Source of the DNA: Gammaproteobacteria bacterium
GTDB lineage: Bacteria > Pseudomonadota > Gammaproteobacteria > DRLM01
Assembly: GCA_011375345.1 (NCBI GenBank)
Contig: DRLM01000071.1
Span: 1 to 36,316 of the forward strand
Direction: 5' to 3'
DNA length: 36,316 nt
In this document: positions 35,201 to 36,316 of the stretch, piece by piece
How the letters are laid out: every line of letters begins with the position of its first letter
Numbering within the stretch: the first letter of the stretch is position 1
Notes under the pieces: generated by a model
Database searches by the model: none
What the model was told of the DNA's origin: nothing
The model's input: the letters and a program-made list of their open reading frames with translations, nothing else
Position numbers and translations under genes: made by a program

Positions 35201-35658
35201 ACCAAAAACTCTTTTGCCGGATAGCTGCCCCGCAGGCGGAACTCGAAGTCCTGTTCCGCCGCAAAGCCGATCTCTCCCAGCAGGCGGGAGACGATGGCGG
35301 GGATGCCAAGGTCGAGATAGACTTCCACGGTGGTATGCAGGCACAAGCGCCAGGCCCGGGGCACAAAGCGCAGCCGGTAGGCAGCATGGTCGCTGTCGTC
35401 GTCCCAGCGGTCCTCCACCTCCGCGATCATGCCGTGCAGGCGGCGCTCCTCCACCGTGCCCCGTGTCCATACCAAGGTGGCGGGCTGAGCCAGCAGTTGT
35501 TCCGCATCCACCCCTAAGGGATCCCGATAAAGCACGGTCAGCCGGAAATCGAACAGGCTGGATATGGCTTCGCGGCCGTCCAGCTCGGTGATGGCCAAGG
35601 CCTCCCGGGGGAGTGTGGCGGTTTCCAAATGTACCGTGACTACGCTGTCGTCCATCAT
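32245..35658 (-). CDS. vgrG: T6SS spike protein VgrG (TssI) with about 420-residue internal insertion
   Basis: VgrG trimers form the puncturing spike on the Hcp tube. The 1137-residue protein starts with the gp27-like base (about 1-360) and has a gp5-type OB fold (about 362-460, with YYVKFLFD and GTEVLVAFENGDPDRPIIAGTV). It ends in a repetitive beta-prism of short K/V/D-rich strands (about 930-1137). Between OB fold and prism (about 503-926) sit two small-residue-rich hydrophobic helices (505-531, 561-581), long coiled coil (586-623, 696-790) and a third membrane-like helix (827-851). Usual evolved VgrGs carry extensions at the C-terminus, so this placement is odd. The ATG at 35658 has AGAGGG seven bases ahead; a GTG at 35685 that overlaps the preceding stop is also possible. 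Confidence 0.95.
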   Translation of the reverse strand: MMDDSVVTVHLETATLPREALAITELDGREAISSLFDFRLTVLYRDPLGVDAEQLLAQPATLVWTRGTVEERRLHGMIAEVEDRWDDDSDHAAYRLRFVPRAWRLCLHTTVEVYLDLGIPAIVSRLLGEIGFAAEQDFEFRLRGSYPAKEFLVQYQENHLDFISRLLEHHGISYYFEHRDGRDVMIFADDNSSFSTLAADRAIDYHPRGTKEGVYRLQSCTRAVPRRYVVRDYNYRQPKVYLQGSAEVWGGQGGEVVEYGAHFQTPEQGQALARIRAEELLCRKQRYGGASAEPRLYPGLIFTLRGLPGGDRSLLLSELQHSARQPGFGQGDGTRPVYNNTFTAHSPDVSFRPERRTPRPHIDGVLNGAIEADDDPRYAKVDDEGRYYVKFLFDTAAAGELRASHPIRMAQPHAGNGYGMHFPLRPGTEVLVAFENGDPDRPIIAGTVPNAATPSPVRAENATHNVIRTGGANEIDIDDKEGSERIKMSTPFMATQFQLGAPNAPETGAILATAGASTGVAALGMGFISSSMSKIIEGTQLSSAGDIVSVAKPSSASKKKKLGFGIGAVMLVLGAALGAMKGTMSAISKSKQVDLDKQKGEVNQAEAAMQAAQSDYFAARDTLKASWPQDYGSPPGLAGKSRSEVERLVDEKITAMSPRALRQAIADGGYPDQAAYRQALIGRYLYHGRLQAVDQACKDFESARFTLSKKEAAVLSARQSDKRTEWCDEEKEYANERARNLQDKERFRQEAENAANKKQAALEAALDALMTAQEHLAQAADLKGKVINLRVKDRALYSEKKDLVEVQDKYDETAYEFSEKGGAGQVASVANSALTGAGALVTLVSGAYLLYKKVLKKKEELESEYHWLTGVKTYGLYVKPRLMPTPNDNPLGKPAETFPFWQRKTATKTRRFVPKKLGGSKTVGKHSTGHTLGSVGNLNMYGDEKVFVRGETVFIYGCEKLGDGTLLPKKGKVTVMAEDETTILAKNRAELKGVKQTLLSGEEIDLESEKGMKLASKEDAITAKAKRAVSLMSTDDRLEVKAKQTVSLSSADADITAAAPKGGISGSAKTVELKGDDSVTIKQGNLQILLKNEKLTIIGSKDMKISTAGKLTLEGGAGVQIDGNTNVKINAAQVELG

Positions 35659-35681
35659 CGTCATGCCCTCTTGCCAGCCCT

Positions 35682-36107
35682 TCACGCTGCTCTGACTTTG
35701 GTGTTACGGGTGATAAACTGCGCTGTGCCGCTCACCACCGGCACCGGGTCAGGCACCGGCCCGGCCGGGCTGGGTTGCATAGCCGGTGTCATGGCAATGA
35801 ACTTGGCCTGCAGGGTGCCGCCCTTCAGCAACAAGGGTTTGCCACCGCATTTCGTTTTTTGGGTTTGGTGTTGCGGCGCCAGTGTCAACCAGATCTTGCC
35901 GCTGCCCGGCGTAACAAAAGAGCCCTTGGTATAAGGCACCATGCTGCGAATGGCCACGGGATACTCATCCCCCACCACGCACACGATTTGACCTGAGGCC
36001 TTGTGTATCCCCGTTCCCACCAGCGGCAGCGGCGCGGCAATGGGGGGGATAATCAGCCCGGGAAAAGTGATTTGTATCGTATCGCCGCTGACAACAACAT
36101 AATCCAT
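35682..36107 (-). CDS. PAAR-like spike-tip candidate
   Basis: The 141-residue protein lies between hcp and vgrG. It is rich in Gly, Pro and Val with many short beta-like stretches, begins YVVVSGDTIQITFPG, and has a VCVVGDE segment near 43-49 and a TKCGGKPLLLKGG segment near 84-96. This pattern fits small PAAR-like proteins that sharpen the VgrG tip, but the literal PAAR motif and its zinc ligands were not identified. Its stop overlaps the upstream alternative start of vgrG by GTGA, which supports joint translation. An in-frame GTG at 36113 is an alternative start. The role is inferred from size, composition and position. Confidence 0.65.
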   Translation of the reverse strand: MDYVVVSGDTIQITFPGLIIPPIAAPLPLVGTGIHKASGQIVCVVGDEYPVAIRSMVPYTKGSFVTPGSGKIWLTLAPQHQTQKTKCGGKPLLLKGGTLQAKFIAMTPAMQPSPAGPVPDPVPVVSGTAQFITRNTKVRAA

Positions 36108-36129
36108 GAGCACAAACCCCGTGACAAGC

Positions 36130-36151
36130 GCCCTGCCTGAGGCGGCAGGGC
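36130..36151 (-). other. Stem-loop between hcp and the PAAR-like gene
   Basis: The arms 36130-36137 and 36144-36151 form a perfect 8-bp GC-rich stem with a six-base loop. No T-run follows on the minus strand, so full termination is unlikely. Such hairpins behind hcp can protect its message and keep Hcp more abundant than the spike proteins transcribed after it. Confidence 0.5.
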
Positions 36152-36167
36152 ACGGTTGGGATGCGGA

Positions 36168-36316
36168 CTACACCTTGGGCGCGCGCCAGTCGTCGCTGCC
36201 GGCGGTGCCGGCCACCACATGCTCCCAGTCAATGCGGCGGTAGGAAAAAGACCAGTCTTCCAGATGGGTGAAATGCGCGTTGGCCGGGTCCTGACAGTTG
36301 TACATATAGGCCTTCA
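36168..36316 (-). CDS. hcp: T6SS tube protein Hcp (TssD), C-terminal part, cut by the window end
   Basis: Only the last 49 codons lie in the window. They include HFTHLEDWSFSYRRIDWEHV and end GTAGSDDWRAPKV before a TAG stop. The FSYRRIDWEH segment and the GTxGSDDWR tail match Hcp of the Hcp1 class. Hcp hexamers stack into the inner tube of the T6SS and are secreted. The gene runs in from the right end of the window, upstream of the PAAR-like gene and vgrG on the same strand, giving the common order tube, tip, spike. Confidence 0.85.
   Translation of the reverse strand, partial: KAYMYNCQDPANAHFTHLEDWSFSYRRIDWEHVVAGTAGSDDWRAPKV

Noticed and set aside
32671-35517. Very long open frame on the plus strand opposite vgrG
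   Set aside because: Its product is His/Gly/Arg-rich with no family features, and it mirrors a well-supported VgrG. High GC leaves few stop codons in antisense frames.
1-36316. CRISPR arrays, tRNA or rRNA genes, transposases, integrases
   Set aside because: No regularly spaced direct repeats, no tRNA-like cloverleaf, no rRNA sequence and no transposase or recombinase protein were recognised in the window.

Overview
The window is GC-rich chromosomal DNA from a gammaproteobacterium. The gene order mtnA, gyrA, serC, pheA, read along the minus strand, is the order known from Pseudomonas aeruginosa (PA3169-PA3166). Family-level look suggests a Chromatiales or similar environmental lineage, but the genus cannot be fixed from sequence alone.

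Region 1 (1-6458, minus strand) is housekeeping. It holds gyrA, serC, a short-form serA and pheA, with closely spaced genes after gyrA. Downstream of pheA lies a run of strong palindromes (1-173).

Region 2 (6459-17286, minus strand) is an approximately 11 kb stress block sitting exactly between gyrA and mtnA, which are adjacent in other gammaproteobacteria. In transcription order it holds two Hsp20 chaperones, a CbpA co-chaperone with its CbpM modulator, an HtpX-like M48 protease, thioredoxin 2, a PsiE-family membrane protein, a second-type FtsH, a plasma-membrane-type H+ P-type ATPase, a beta-CASP metallo-ribonuclease and a small DUF6164-like membrane protein. Hsp20, FtsH, thioredoxin, PsiE and HtpX together are the hallmark set of the transmissible locus of stress tolerance (locus of heat resistance). 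ClpK/ClpG, YfdX, HdeD and KefB are absent, so this looks like a variant of that island. mtnA follows at 17506-18555.

Region 3 (18675-36316) is one part of a type VI secretion system (T6SS). After an OmpA-like protein, tightly coupled plus-strand genes encode TssJ, TssK, TssL and TssM (membrane complex and baseplate connector), TagF, PppA and PpkA (post-translational control) and a small single-pass protein. They meet a convergent minus-strand set: hcp (cut by the window end), a PAAR-like tip candidate, a VgrG spike with a very large internal insertion, and an unrecognised 249-residue protein with its own promoter. Sheath genes (tssB/C), the remaining baseplate genes, clpV and an FHA protein are not in the window and probably lie past its right end.

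The most interesting items are the stress island at the mtnA-gyrA junction, the VgrG with about 420 inserted residues (membrane-like helices plus coiled coil) inside its spike, the orphan gene next to it, repeated threonine motifs in TssL and PpkA that look like phospho-switch sites, and a GyrA with Gly at the quinolone position 83.
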